Of a DNA stretch of 64,000 nucleotides, positions 8,054 through 19,469 are shown in pieces (position 1 is the stretch's first letter; every line of letters starts with the position of its first letter). The stretch is taken from positions 98,501-162,500 of the forward strand of contig JAFEMH010002585.1 in the NCBI GenBank assembly GCA_022495995.1, given 5' to 3'. Below the pieces are notes generated by a model. It ran no database searches and had not been told where the DNA came from. It saw nothing but the letters and a program-made list of their open reading frames with translations. This stretch comes from Adenophora triphylla var. japonica. Its lineage: Eukaryota > Streptophyta > Magnoliopsida > Asterales > Campanulaceae. Position numbers and translations under genes: made by a program.

Positions 8054-11000
8054 TTAACTTGCAGTTACCTTTGAGGATCCCTTCTTTTTTCTCTTGTGTT
8101 TTGGCTTCACGGCATCCTTCAAAGTCTTCTCTTCACTTCCTTGTAATCCAGTTGGATTAATATCTGATTGTTGTTGGCCCGGTTCAGTTTCATTTAGTTG
8201 CTCTTTTCCTATTTCTTCTGTGTTCTTGCTGGGAGTTACAGCCACTGCACAATTGATTGCAACTTGTTAGTTTATTTCCAGCCAAATCATAAGCTAGATG
8301 CATGAATATTGAATATTACTCCCTATCCTAAAATGAGTGTCAAAAAACATTTCAAATTTGCTCTTGATCAAGAGCGAATTTGAAACTTTTTTGGACAATT
8401 ATTTTGGGACAGAGGGAGTGGTATTCATACTTAATTCACTTTGCAAAATCCATACAACACACAAATTTACCTAGATCACATATTATAAAGAATGTTTTTT
8501 TTGGGTTTGCGTGTCATATTAAAGAATCTTATAAATCAGAAGTACTTAAACTCTTGGTTCCATATAATAATTTTATATCATTTTTAAAGAAGAAAATAAC
8601 ATTGAAAGTTGTTGCATGGTCTTCTCTTGTATGAGTAAACAAGCTGTTTTTCCATCATTTCCGATGAAGCCAAATACTCGCTATTTTATGTCTTGGAAAT
8701 ATGATGGAATAAAGCAAAATGGCTCACTAAACTGTCTGCGCTTCTTTGTTACGAAGCAGCAGTCAGTCCATACAATTTTCAACGCAATTTTCTTTGTGGG
8801 TCATCCGGAAACAGCCTCTCTGTGCTTTAATACAGGGGCAAGACTATGTACATCCGAGCTCCCCCCTTATCCCACCTTAGGTGGGAGCCTTTGCGGCACT
8901 GGGTAATGTTGTTGTTGCTGTATGAGTAAACAAGCTGACCCACACCTACAGTTGTCTTTCTCAGTGAAATATACAAGCATAGTTCTGGTAGTTCACAAAA
9001 TTTCAATCTCCCAATATGATTACTTCACATTAGCAGATGTTATATGCAAGCCCTTATATAGATACAAGATTAACGGAAACAAGTTCAAGGATGTGAATTG
9101 ATGTCTGAAAACTCAATTAGGCCCCGCGGAAGGACCAAAGGGTTGGTGAGTCATGAGTACCGGAGGATCAAGAAAAGACCACTTTCACTTATACATATGA
9201 TAATTTTGCCTTCTGCCAAATGTCGTTTGGATTACCAGCCACTTTCAAACATTGTACAATGGCTATATTTACTGACATGGTTGAGATGAAAATTTATATC
9301 ACAGGGATGTCTTCTCTGTTTTTGGGTAATCTTATAAATTTTGCTACCAAAATCTTCCAATAGTTAGGTGTAGGGAGATGAATTTGGTTCTTAATTGGGA
9401 AAAGTGCCATCTTATGGTTATAGTAATGTTGGGGCACAAAGTGTCAAACAAGAGTTTAAAGGCTGATCGTGCAAAACTTGAAGTCATTGAGAAACTACAT
9501 TCTTTATAACAAAGGTTACTCTTGGCACTTAATAGAGAAACTACATTCTTTATCCTACAAAGAGAGATATGGAGGGGGTGGTTCCATTACTATTAAATGT
9601 TCTCTCTAATCGTGTGATCTAGGTACTTGCTCGTATTTTTTAAGAGGGAATTATGCTCAAAGTTCCCTCACCAGCTGAAAGTAAGCCTTCAATAGCGGGG
9701 CATCCTTTTTCTTTTAAGTATTCAACTAGTTTCCGTGCCTGGAGATTATTTAACTGTCAAACGTCCGTAACAACCTAGATTAAAGATAATAAAACAAAAC
9801 AATACCAGCAAACAAGATACTCTGCCAAGTACAAAATAAGCTCTCATATTGTCATACCTGCTACATAAGGAAACATAACATATTCATTCCCCTTCTCCTA
9901 AAGCATATAATACCCCCTTTGTCCCAAAAAGATTGTCACATTGCCAAATAAAACTTTTTATGGTTCATGTTTTTCTTGTTTGTACCTTCTTGAAATTGCT
10001 TCATAATCAGTCTTATTTTAGAAATGGGACATTCATTTGGGAACAAACCAAAAAGGAAACTGGGGAAATTTTTTGTAGGAGGGAGTTTTTAGCAATGAAA
10101 CAATTTTTGTTTTAATTAAAATGAATAACTCGGATGACAGATTTTCAAAGGAGAGACAACTGAACACTACATGTGCCAACAATAAACAAGTATCAACATA
10201 TGATCATAAATGATGAAACAATGGTGATGGCTTGTATGGATAATTTATTGGCTATTAAAAAATTACCACGTGAAGCTGGGAATGCTTTCAGTGCATCTGA
10301 ATTAATGCCCTTTGAATATGGATCCCTATAAAATAAGAAAGTAGAACACAGTCATCTAACCAACCTTGTACAATTCAAAGACTAACATGTGATTGAGTTC
10401 GCTTTATTCTTGAATATAATACACATACCCAGATACCCCATATTCAGTATCTAGGAATGAATATTTGAAAGAAAGCTATGAACATAATGATATACAAAGG
10501 TTGGATAGCCAATAAACCACAGCTCTTCATAGGGCCAAAGACTTGAACGAATACTAGGTCATTCTTTTAAGCGTATTGTCTCATGTAAAAGTTTTGACTA
10601 CCCATAAATATTCCATCAATGAAAAGAATATTTCAAAATAGTACTCCCTCCGCCCTAAATGAATGTCCAAATTTCATTTAAAGAACATTCTAAAAAATTG
10701 TTACATTTTGTACAATTAAATGATAAATATGCATAAATATTCTTGCTATCAACTTTTTAAACATTTAGTTTTGCAAGTATAAAATGACTAGTGAAAAATG
10801 TTTGGTAGAAAAAACATTTAGGGACCAAGTATTTTACAAAAAAGGACATTCATTTCGGGACAAAAATTTCTTCAAAATGGACAATCATTTAGGGATGGAG
10901 AGTAGTATATATTGCAGTTATATTAGGTAATTGATGTTTCAGATCTCTTAGGCTACATCTTTCATAAGAAAGACAATTTCTCTTTAGTATATAGATAATT

Positions 11001-14000
11001 CTTGCATTCCATGGAAATCAAGCTCAAGATGGTAAATAAGTCACACTGTACTACTTATGAAGTAGGTTCGCAACAGGTTGAAAACTTACCAACTTGATGG
11101 CCCACCAGTGAAACTTTTGGTGGAGCCATCCTTTTTGTTAACTTTATGTTGTTCAAGTGATTGGGTTTCAACTTCCATGTCATGACTATGACTGATACTT
11201 GATTCCTCTGGTCGTGATGTTAATCTATCCAATTGATGCAAAGACACATTTCTGATTCCAGGACTATGTTCAGAAAAATTAACAGCCGTTGTAGTAGGAT
11301 GACGCTTGATCTTCTGTAATGCTTTTTCTGAGTTGTATGATTCGACCTGCAAAAGGATCAGCCATGAAAAGGGTAAAATATTCAGAAGCAACAGATTTAA
11401 TAGTATAGCATAATTTGGTGACCTCCGATTGGTTTGGGACCACAAAGTCGGATAATAGGTTTCACTTGCACAAGAGTAATGACTATGATCAGAAACTATC
11501 TAACTACCAATATTACTACATAAAGAACTAAGATTTGTATGTGATGATATCCAATATCTGATCAAAGGTATAGCTATTACAGTATGCATAATCAAGAAAT
11601 ACACGTGGGGTCAAGTAAATGTTTCAATGACTTTCTGGTACAATCGTTTTCTTATTACTTATATTTTATTTTTGGGTCCATACATCTTTCGTACACATTA
11701 TTGACTATAATATACTTATCATAGGACGATGCTTACGAAAAGGACAAGACATACCCTTCTATTAACCAGCATCTGGATCAATATATTTCCAAGTAAGCAG
11801 TGTATGACCAAGATAATTGAACATTAATTTAATATAATATGTGTCGCATTGGTTGAGGTGTTGCCGTGTGATCTTGAGGTCATGGGTTCAAGTCCTGGAA
11901 GCAGCCTCTTGTATTTATGCATGGTAAGGTTTGCCTACATTTCACCCTTTAGGTGGGGACCCTTCCCCGGACCCTTGCTACGCGGGGACACTTTGGTGCA
12001 CTGGGCTGCCCTTTTTATATGTGTCCACACTCATGAGAAACCATGCAGATAGTTCCACCAGTCTCCTTGTCTATGTATACTGTAGCCTGCTAACTTATTA
12101 TGACAACCTACTTGTGTTTCAAAAGGGACACAATCAAAATATCTTCTCCAAAATAATCATTAGCTTTTAAAACTTCATTCAGGCATATAGCTATAATCAA
12201 CCCTAGATATTATCTACTTTAAAATACTAAACCGTTACATTGAGTACGAAATGGAAACACACACCCCACTCCCAACAAGGGGCCAACACAATATTTCTTA
12301 AGGAGGGGGATATATTGAACATTGGCCTCTAACATAAAATCAAAAGGGAGAATCGTGCACCAGAAGAATATTATTTTCAAAACTAGGAGGGGGACACTTC
12401 TAGTGTTTCACTATCGGCACACATCTTGTGAAGGCTAGATATACACTGTTGGCCCTTATCTAATAGCTTAAGCTTTTAGATGAGTTCTTAACATGGTATC
12501 GCATCCCTGAGTTGGCCAGGTCATGGGTTTGATTTGTCCTGCTTGCATTTGAAACCCGAACTATTGTGAGAGCAAGAATATGTTGGGTATGCCCACATAT
12601 ATTTTTTTTGATCTCTCCACGTGTGGAGCGGTCACACGCGAGGGGGAATGTGAAAGCCTGATACACATTGTGATGTTGAATGAAGCCTTGAGATTGATAC
12701 CGAACGGAAAGAACCAGAAACAATGGGTTACAAACCCTAGATAAAGAAAGCCTCGGCTTTTCCTTTATTTTCTTTATTCAATAATCAACCACCAATTTTC
12801 GGAATTACAATTAGGCCTAATTATATAGTGACCCTAGGACTTGAAAAACAAGTCAAAATATTACCTATTTAAAATAAATTCCGAAAATAATAACAAATAA
12901 AATTAGTTAAAACCAAATCCTAACTTAGCTCCAGATTTTAATCTCCTTTCTTGTCCCGCTTGATCAACTTGTGTGTTATCATACTGTATCATTCTCTCCT
13001 TCTTAGAAAAAAAACAACCAACCAAAAGGATCTTCATACGAAAAAAAACACTTAACGAACCCAAATTTGACCAATCAATAAATTGATCAAAACTGTCTGA
13101 TAAAACAAAGGGTGATGATGGATCATCAAAAACCCTTTCAACAGTAACGATAGATAATGGGGCGCGAAATACATCCGGATGTGCCATACCTTCAATCCCC
13201 GGACTCTCGATTTCTGCATCGATATCCCTTGAAGGATTTGCCACATTTCTGGACCCAATTTCTTGACCCCGATTGAAGGGAGTGACCCCTTCTTGAAACT
13301 CCATGTCCTCTGATAATACCTTCGAATCTGAACCCATAGCCGGTGGATGCATCATGGCCCCTTCCACGCGTGCCTGAAAATTTTGGAGTTGTTGAATCTG
13401 CTTTCGCATTTCGTCTACCTCAATATCACGTAGGTCACGTTTGCGATGATGATCATTCTGATGGGAATCCGCTCCACGGTTCCTTCCACGAACATCTCTT
13501 CCACCGCGAACACCACGCCCTCGTTCGGCCATCAATATCGATACCCTCGTCCAGGAATCTGATACCAAATGATGTCGAATGAAGCCTTGAAATTGATACC
13601 GAACGAAAAAAACCAGAAACAATGGGTTACAAACCCTAGATAAAGAAAGCCTCAGTTTTTCCTTTATTTTCTTTATTCAATAATCAACCACCGATTTTCG
13701 GAATTACAATTAGGCCTAATTATATAGTGACCCTAGGACTTGAAAAACAAGTCAAAAACTTCCCAAAATAACCCTAGTCTATATAGTAACCTAATCAATC
13801 AATAAAACATTAAAATAAAACCCTAATCTACTTCTAATCATAAAAATATTACCTATTTAAAATAAATTCCGAAAATAATAAAATAATAACAAATCAAATT
13901 AGTTAAAATCAAATCCTAACTTAGCTCCAGATTTTGATCTCCTTTCTTGTCCCGCTTGATCAACTTGTGTGTTATCATACTGTATCACATTGTTATGAGC

Positions 14001-17000
14001 TATCTAATAGTTTAAGCTTTTAGATCAGTTGGAAAATTAAAACATCTTTTCATCTAAATCACACACAATTCAATTCCTGAAATCCGTTCATAATGGGGGT
14101 GGTATGATTTAATATAAAACAAGAATGGCATCATCCCTGCAATTAACAAACCAGACAAAAGATATTTCACATCAACATACCATTCATTAGAAACATAGCA
14201 TAAACCCCTTTATATAAGATAGTTGCAGATCAGCATTTAAAAATTAAAGATATCTCAAGTAACAAGCATCCCATTTGGCAACATAACAAACTTGAAGCAG
14301 CAAAAAGAAGTGTAAACTAAACAGCAGTTAAGATATAAGGAAACAACAGATAGAAGAGAACTCACAGCGTTCTTTATCTTGCTTGTTATATCGGCAGCCT
14401 TCACAGAAGCAATGCGCAAACACTGCATGATTACACTTGGCAAGACAGCATCCCCTCCAGCCTTCTGAATAGCACAAACATCGCCATTTGCATTAAGTGT
14501 AGCGGTCATTCTTCCGCCCATTACAGTCTCTTCATAGTGCGTGGGATCAATCACCTAGAAGCAGAGACAGTTGGTATGAGGACCTCACAATACAGGGAGT
14601 CCCTTGGTAGATGCTAATGGTTTGTTTTCTTACCACGATATTGTCTTTGCCAATAAACCCAAAAGTTACTGCTACTGGAAGATGATGTATTATCAGCGGA
14701 AGTGGCTCCCTCGTCTGAGCAAAGAAATACCAATTTATTATGAACAACATAGTAAAGGAAATGGGTCCTATAGATTTACACCCCTAGAGAAGAACTTAAG
14801 GGTATCCACGGAAAAATACGTAAAGCCAAATACCACCATAGTGCAGTGTATGATCAATATGAAAATTATAGTTGGGACCAAGAGCTATATGTACTTTATA
14901 CAATGACGCCCCTGTTTAAGTAAAAGATATGCAGCGGAGTCCTCTCATCCAAAAAAATATGAAAATTATAGTTGGGACCAAGAGCTATATGTACTTTATA
15001 CAATGACGCTCCTGTTTAAGTAAAAGATATGCAGCGGAGTCCTCTCATCCAAAAAAATAAAATAAAATGTAAATTGTTGTTTATGACAATAATCATACCT
15101 ATTACTCCCTCCATCCAAAATGAATGTCTAAAATCTTTAAAATTTGCTCTTGATCAAGAAAAAATTGAATTTTTTTGGACATTCATTTTGGGACAGAGGG
15201 AGTGGTTGACAAGGAAATATATCAACAAAATCAACAGCAGGCTGGTGGCCTATTTACAACTATTCTCTCGAGGGGATAAGTTTAAGTTCAATAAACCTCG
15301 GGAGGATGCACTATCACTTCCTGACCATCTTCCCCACCCAGTGTACACTCAGGCCTCCTAAATGTAGATAGAGCAGCCAAAGCAGCAACATTGGCAGCGT
15401 CAACAAGATTTCTGTATTTCAGAGAAGTAAGAGAGCTAATATTCAGGAGCAAAAGAAAAGACCAAACAGCTACTTGGATTTATTACACTTCTTACAGCTT
15501 ACCCCCCATTGTCTATAATATGAAGATCGATTCGGATGGCCCACACTAACTTCCCTGCAATGACGCATAGAGATTCAGTATCTACTGCCCTGCTTTCCCT
15601 GCCAGATCATTCTTTCCTTATTAATTCACAAGCACAAAATAGAATCTACCAATAATATTTACTACTTCAATACTCTAGAAGACTTCTTGTCTATTTAGGT
15701 TGTTCAACTTCAAGATATGAATCCAAAAACTAAACTCACAAATGACACTCAACTTTACCAGCATAAATGAAATAAATAAATCGAGGACAATGAATAATGC
15801 TTTATAGTGGTTTCTTACAAGGGTAGGGCTGAATCAATTTAATATTTGACTTTTCAATTGTGGACTTTTTTTAGTTGAGTCATGAGTGGAAAGTATTTTA
15901 TGAAGGAGAGATATTACAACTAATGTTTTAGAGGTAAATAAGCTAATATGCTCTAATGGCGATGTTCAAACTTCCAATTTATAGGAAAAATTGGGATATT
16001 TGGTCTTCACAAGATTAAAAATAAAAAATCTGCAGCTTTGCTAAAATATGTCTGGGAACTCCAAAACCATTGAGTATTCCGATTTAAAATTGTGTGGGGG
16101 AAATATATAGGAGCAAAGATAGAGTAAGATACCTTAAGCCACGGTCTACAACACGCCCCAACTCTACTGCAGATTCTCCTGGCCGACCAGCCTCAAATGA
16201 AGGATCAGCCATTGGAGAGAACTCAGTGTAGATTGAGAGTGTCCCTTCATTTGGCCTGTCTCTATAGGGTTGCACTAGTTCAGAAGTAACAAATCCCAAA
16301 ACATGAGTCTGTCCAAGCTGAACCTCTGATGACCCACTATCTCTACACATCACACATTTCAAAAGCCAGATTAATGAGCGAATTTTTTAAAGCTTCAAAA
16401 TGCAGTAGTAGTCAAATTTTTATGACAGTATCATCGATAATACCAAGTAATAAACATTTCTATCAAACATAATAGCAAAAATAGGAGATATAAATAAAAG
16501 GGGCACATTCAAACACTCCCGGTAAAAGGGCACTTTTATCAAGCATAATTAAGGCAAACTAAGCCTTTGACCCAATGATTAAAAACAGCACTATAAATTC
16601 TTTTCTTTACCATATATTTGTTCAATGCATTATCATCATCATGTATCCTTTTACTCACTTGACCTGAAATAAGTGTCCCCTATAGAATGCCTAAAAGTTT
16701 TTCCTAATGCACCCTATTTTTTTGTTGGTTGTTTCAAATTAATAGCTCATTCAATAAAGTTATTCACGAGATTATTGAGGAAAACTTTCAAAGAAATCAA
16801 AGGGAAAACTACCCTTTTTTTTTTGTTGGTGGTTTCAAATTAATAGCACATTCAACAAGGTTATCAACGAGATTAATAAGGAAAACTTTCTAAGAAAGCA
16901 AAGGGAAAACTTATTTTGGGACGTCCGGAAAGGGATAAAGGACACTTATTTGGATTTTACTCCTTAGCTTTACTCTTACAAACCTCCCGGCATTGTCATT

Positions 17001-17354
17001 GTCAACTCCCTAATGTATGCACTTGCCAATACCCAAGAACTTAAGGGCACCATCAAAACAACCAAATATAAGATTTTTATCAAACATAACAAAGCATTAG
17101 GAGAAAGAAACAATAGGGCACTACCCAAAAAAGGGTTTCCATCAAATAAACCAGCAAAAATCAATCAATAATTAAATAAATAACAGAACAGAACAGAGAA
17201 TTGAAGAAACATCTTACCTACCAAACTTGATAGTAAGACGTCGATAATCAAAAGGACGACGACCATCAACTCGAAGGTCTGAAATTAAAGCAGTCTCAAT
17301 GAATTTCTTCTCATTTACTGTCATAGTAAACGTATTCGCCAATCTTTGTTCCAT
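8054..17354 (-). CDS. RRP45B: Exosome core subunit RRP45 (CER7/RRP45B type), nine coding exons
   Basis: RRP45 is an RNase PH-fold subunit of the nuclear/cytoplasmic RNA exosome ring. The Arabidopsis orthologue CER7 also controls cuticular wax formation by RNA decay. The exons, in coding order, are 17354-17218, 16342-16133, 15598-15503, 15411-15297, 14714-14634, 14554-14366, 11346-11090, 10325-10267 and 8244-8054. All introns are GT-AG, and the joined frame is open for 444 residues, close to the roughly 440 of CER7. It begins MEQRLANTFTMTVNEKKFIE. The first RNase PH domain spans about residues 27-160 (LRVDGRRPFDYR, EVQLGQTHVLGFV, TEFSPMADPSFEAGRPGE). The second spans about 187-250 (PLPLIIHHLPVAVTFGF, GGRMTATLNANGD). 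A low-complexity tail holds the plant-specific FTGGPSSWDPYS word and a Lys-rich end (DAVKPKHKRKKKG). It lies alone among transposons, several of which sit in its introns. Probably functional. Confidence 0.93.
8319..8418. mobile_element. Short Stowaway-like MITE, intron 8 of RRP45
   Basis: A 100-bp unit has CTCCCTATCC...GGGACAGAGGGAG ends, TA on the left and a palindromic centre (GCTCTTGATCAAGAGC). It belongs to the same family as 15105-15202. Confidence 0.75.
8647..8918 (+). mobile_element. Chimeric retroposon with SINE 3' tail, intron 8 of RRP45
   Basis: A perfect 19-bp direct repeat (TGTATGAGTAAACAAGCTG at 8628-8646 and 8919-8937) brackets 272 bases, the signature of target-primed reverse transcription. 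The last 110 bases resemble the 3' part of dicot SINEs (AACAGCCTCTCTG, the TGGGAG...GCACTGGGTAATG end and a TTG-repeat tail). The first 160 bases show no tRNA-like A or B box and are not recognised, so the body looks like a fusion of another transcript to a SINE tail. Confidence 0.75.
8938..10266 (-). other. Remainder of RRP45 intron 8
   Basis: AT-rich intron sequence without a supported gene. A possible degenerate MITE end with TACCCCCTTTGTCCC occurs at 9911, but its partner end is not convincing. Short open frames here are not supported. Confidence 0.4.
10644..10902. mobile_element. Stowaway-like MITE, intron 7 of RRP45
   Basis: Left end CTCCCTCCGCCCTAAATGAA and a right end of imperfect reverse complement (CATTTAGGGATGGAGAG) lie between TA dinucleotides (10642-10643, 10903-10904). 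The core is 259 bp, AT-rich and non-coding. Confidence 0.75.
11838..12017 (+). mobile_element. tRNA-derived SINE, intron 6 of RRP45
   Basis: A pol III B box (GGTTCAAGTCC at 11885-11895) follows a plausible A box near 11848-11860 (TTGGTTGAGGTG). The rest carries the usual SINE body (GTAAGGTTTGCCTACA, GGTGGGGACC, GCACTGGGCTGCC) and ends in a T-rich tail. Clear target duplications were not identified. Its 3' half resembles the SINE tail at 8807-8918. Confidence 0.75.
12671..13987 (-). mobile_element. Compact LTR retrotransposon (non-autonomous), intron 6 of RRP45
   Basis: Read on the minus strand, the 5' LTR is 13987-13570 (418 bp) and the 3' LTR 12991-12671 (321 bp, with a deletion of about 97 bp). 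Both start TGATACAGTATG and end ACATCA. The 5-bp target duplication CATTG is exact (12666-12670, 13988-13992). After the 5' LTR comes TTTGGTATCAGATTCC, a primer site for initiator tRNA-Met. A purine tract AGAAGGAGAGAA precedes the 3' LTR. Only 578 bp of internal sequence remain, encoding a short gag-like protein, so the element needed enzymes from elsewhere. Confidence 0.93.
12903..13532 (-). CDS. Short gag-like protein of the compact LTR element
   Basis: A frame of 209 codons begins MAERGRGVRGGRDVRGRNRG, an Arg/Gly-rich start common in plant retrotransposon Gag proteins. It continues through a short coiled segment (DEMRKQIQQLQNFQARVEG) and an acidic middle, then runs through the internal region into the 3' LTR. 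There is no zinc knuckle, protease or polymerase. The ATG was chosen because it lies just after the primer site. Function is unproven; it may be a relic that retained the packaging part of gag. Confidence 0.5.
   Translation of the reverse strand: MAERGRGVRGGRDVRGRNRGADSHQNDHHRKRDLRDIEVDEMRKQIQQLQNFQARVEGAMMHPPAMGSDSKVLSEDMEFQEGVTPFNRGQEIGSRNVANPSRDIDAEIESPGIEGMAHPDVFRAPLSIVTVERVFDDPSSPFVLSDSFDQFIDWSNLGSLSVFFRMKILLVGCFFSKKERMIQYDNTQVDQAGQERRLKSGAKLGFGFN
14857..15056 (+). repeat. 100-bp tandem duplication, intron 4 of RRP45
   Basis: Two adjacent units of exactly 100 bases (starting at 14857 and 14957) are nearly identical, differing at one or two positions. The duplication is therefore recent. 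It lies in the intron between coding exons 4 and 5. Confidence 0.9.
15105..15202. mobile_element. Short Stowaway-like MITE, intron 4 of RRP45
   Basis: A 98-bp unit has CTCCCTCCATCCAAAATGAA and GGGACAGAGGGAG ends and a TGCTCTTGATCAAGA centre. TA lies at the left edge. It is a sister copy of 8319-8418. Confidence 0.75.
16652..16963. mobile_element. Degenerate Stowaway-like MITE, intron 1 of RRP45
   Basis: The word AATAAGTGTCC near the left end is mirrored by GGACACTTATT near the right end, and ACTC/AGTA-like edges are recognisable. The termini are eroded. A duplicated internal segment (16720-16915) lies inside. Confidence 0.4.
16720..16915 (+). repeat. About 101-bp imperfect tandem duplication
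   Basis: Two units share TTTGTTGGT...TTTCAAATTAATAGC and GGAAAACTTTC...AAAGGGAAAACT, offset by 101 bases, with roughly ten percent difference. It is older than the duplication at 14857-15056. Confidence 0.7.
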
Positions 17355-17363
17355 TCCTTTATC

Positions 17364-17481
17364 CTGCAATTCGTAAACCCTAGTTTCCCCTAACTAGCTG
17401 GAACGAACACAAATTAGTACTGCAAATGGGAGATTTTGAGAGGGAGAGAGAGAATTAATTGGAGTAGTAAATGGAACTCAC
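17364..17481 (-). other. Probable 5' UTR intron of RRP45
   Basis: A GTGAGTT donor at 17481 and a TTGCAG acceptor just before 17363 define an intron ten bases upstream of the start codon. The presumed leader exon then runs from 17482 to about 17580. Introns in the 5' UTR often raise expression of plant housekeeping genes. Confidence 0.55.
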
Positions 17482-17655
17482 ATAACGCAATGTGGATTTC
17501 AGCAATTTTTTGCGAATTACTGAAGAATGAAGAAGAGGCGGCCGACTGGTGGAGCGCGTAGAGAAAGGCGAAAATCAAACCTTTTTTTTTTTAAATAACT
17601 TGGTGTGGCCGTTAGATATGGGAGAGAATGGCGAATTCTATCAAGAGAATTGTTA

Positions 17656-18414
17656 ACAGGGCGTAAGTAAATAGTTCGGTTCTATTCAGTTTGGGCCAAT
17701 TTACGGATCGAATCATTAGTAATAGTTTGAAAAAATTTTAAATTGAACCAAATTATGAAAAAATTTAAATTGAATTGAACCAAACTTTGGTTCGGTTTTG
17801 TTCGAACTGCGATTTGATTTTACGGTTTGAAACGCGGTTTACAAAATTTAAACTACGTTTCAAACCATGAAATAAAACATTGCTTAAACCATTAATTAGA
17901 ACATGGTTTCAAACTATACAATTTATTGTCATGTTTGTTTGAATTTTCCAAACAAAACATACATAAGAGATTCAGTATTTAAACACAACTTGAAATTGTG
18001 CTTCAATGTTTATAATAACAACATGTCATTTGACTACTTGTAATGGTATGTACTAAAGAGTGAATTAACATTATTACAAGAAGATAAACCAAAAGAAAAA
18101 AGGGTTATGGGCTAAAACCCATGAATAGAATTAGAGATTTTCATATCTAAATGTAAGGTGAAAATGAAAGATATACATATCTACGGTTAACATTGAACAG
18201 TTTGGTGGTTTGGTTTATTGGTTCGGTTTGATGGTTCGGTCTCGCGGTCTCGAACCGTGATTTGGGGGTCCACACCGCAGACCAAATCGAACCATACGAT
18301 TTGACAATTTTTGAAACCGAACCAAACCACAATTACTTAAAAATCGAACTAAATTGCATGATTTAGTTTGGTTCGATTCTGAACCACGATTTGAACCGAA
18401 CCACTTACACCCAC
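17656..18414. mobile_element. hAT-type MITE rich in GGTTCGGTT words
   Basis: An exact 8-bp duplication AATTGTTA (17648-17655 and 18415-18422) flanks 759 bp whose ends are imperfect inverted repeats (CAGGGCGTAAG... and ...CTTACACCCA). Eight-base duplications and CAGGG-type ends mark the hAT superfamily. The body has many GGTTCGGTTTGG words and their complements. No transposase is encoded. Confidence 0.8.
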
Positions 18415-18422
18415 AATTGTTA

Positions 18423-19469
18423 CTAGTATAGGCCCGTAATTAAATCCCTTTATTCATTTACCATTAACTCTTACCCACTCATTTACACCCATTAACCATT
18501 AACAGTCACCCACTTATTCACACCCATCAATATTCTTTGACTGACAAGAGAGAGAGAAAGAAATAAATTAAATTTTTAAGATTTTGTTTCATTAAATATT
18601 TGTTGTTATAGTTTTAATTTCAAAATTTTTAGGGTTTAATTTGTCAAATCTGGACATAGGGTGGTTCAACCATGGGTGGTTGAATTTCGAGATCTGATCG
18701 GCCGATAGTGGCCGAATTTCGAGATCTGGTCGATCGGTAGTGGCCAAATTTCGAGATCTAGTCGGCCAGTAGTGGCCGAAAATTCTCAAAATGTCATCCA
18801 CACCCGGCCGAATTTTTGAATATTTCATCCACTCCTTGCCAAATTTTTAAAATATTTCTTGAACAATTATTCTCATCTGATTATATTTGTATTATGTTTG
18901 AACAATACTTCTCATTCGATTATGTTTGTATTATGTTTTTTCACAATTGTTCTCATACGAAAATCTTCAAACTGTTCGGCCACTATCTGCCGAAACTCTT
19001 AATAAGGGTAGTTTTTGAATTATTTTTTTTTTTTGTAAAACTCATGTAAAACAATGTTATGTACCTAAATGTTAGGCTAAAATAAATAATAATTTTAATT
19101 TTTTTTTTTTACCTAAATTACAAAAATTCGGTCGGTACTGAACGAACCATTCCAAAAAATCGGTTAGTAGCTGCCGAATTATAAATGGTTTGGCTGGGTG
19201 TGGCCGAACTTTTTTTGTTTTTCGATTGGGTGTGGCCGAACTCCCCTTATTTTTTTGGACGGGTGTGGCCGATTATGGACAAAAAATCATCCAACTCTGA
19301 CAGAATTTTTGTCACGAAAACCGAATGTTTAAGAAACAATTTAGCACATTTATATTTATATGGTTAAAAGTGAAGAATTATATAGAAATGGGGGTATGAA
19401 TTTAGGGGTAGTAGAGTAATTTCACACGATGTATCCAAGCGACATCTAGCCCTACTAATCACCGCGTAG
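18423..19469 (+). repeat. Region of several short tandem repeats
   Basis: Three different arrays follow one another. At 18682-18777 a 32-bp unit around TTTCGAGATCTGGTCGGCC occurs three times. At about 18842-18960 units with TTCTCAT..GATTATGTTTGTAT occur two to three times. At about 19185-19275 the word GGGTGTGGCCGA recurs three times at about 36-base spacing. The GGCCGAA word links them. No gene is supported. Confidence 0.7.

Larger units (their letters stand above)
12458..14029. repeat. Direct-repeat-flanked insertion containing a nested LTR element
   Basis: Almost identical 27-29-base stretches (TATCTAATAG, C or T, TTAAGCTTTTAGAT) lie at 12458-12486 and 14001-14029. Between them the left part (12487-12665) carries an ATGGTATCGCATCC word reminiscent of initiator-tRNA primer sites and a CACGTGTGGAGCGGTCACACG palindrome-like stretch. 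Then comes the complete small LTR element. The outer direct repeats suggest an earlier insertion later hit by the LTR element. Confidence 0.55.

Noticed and set aside
9911..10092. Possible further Stowaway MITE in RRP45 intron 8
   Set aside because: Only the left end (CCCCCTTTGTCCC after TA) is acceptable; no complementary right end was found.
11881..11900. Possible tRNA gene at the B-box-like sequences near 11.89 and 20.43 kb
   Set aside because: No cloverleaf with paired acceptor stem can be formed by eye; both are explained as SINE promoters.
11849..12170. Open frames of 67 and 79 codons on the plus strand
   Set aside because: They coincide with a SINE (B box at 11885-11895) inside an intron of RRP45.
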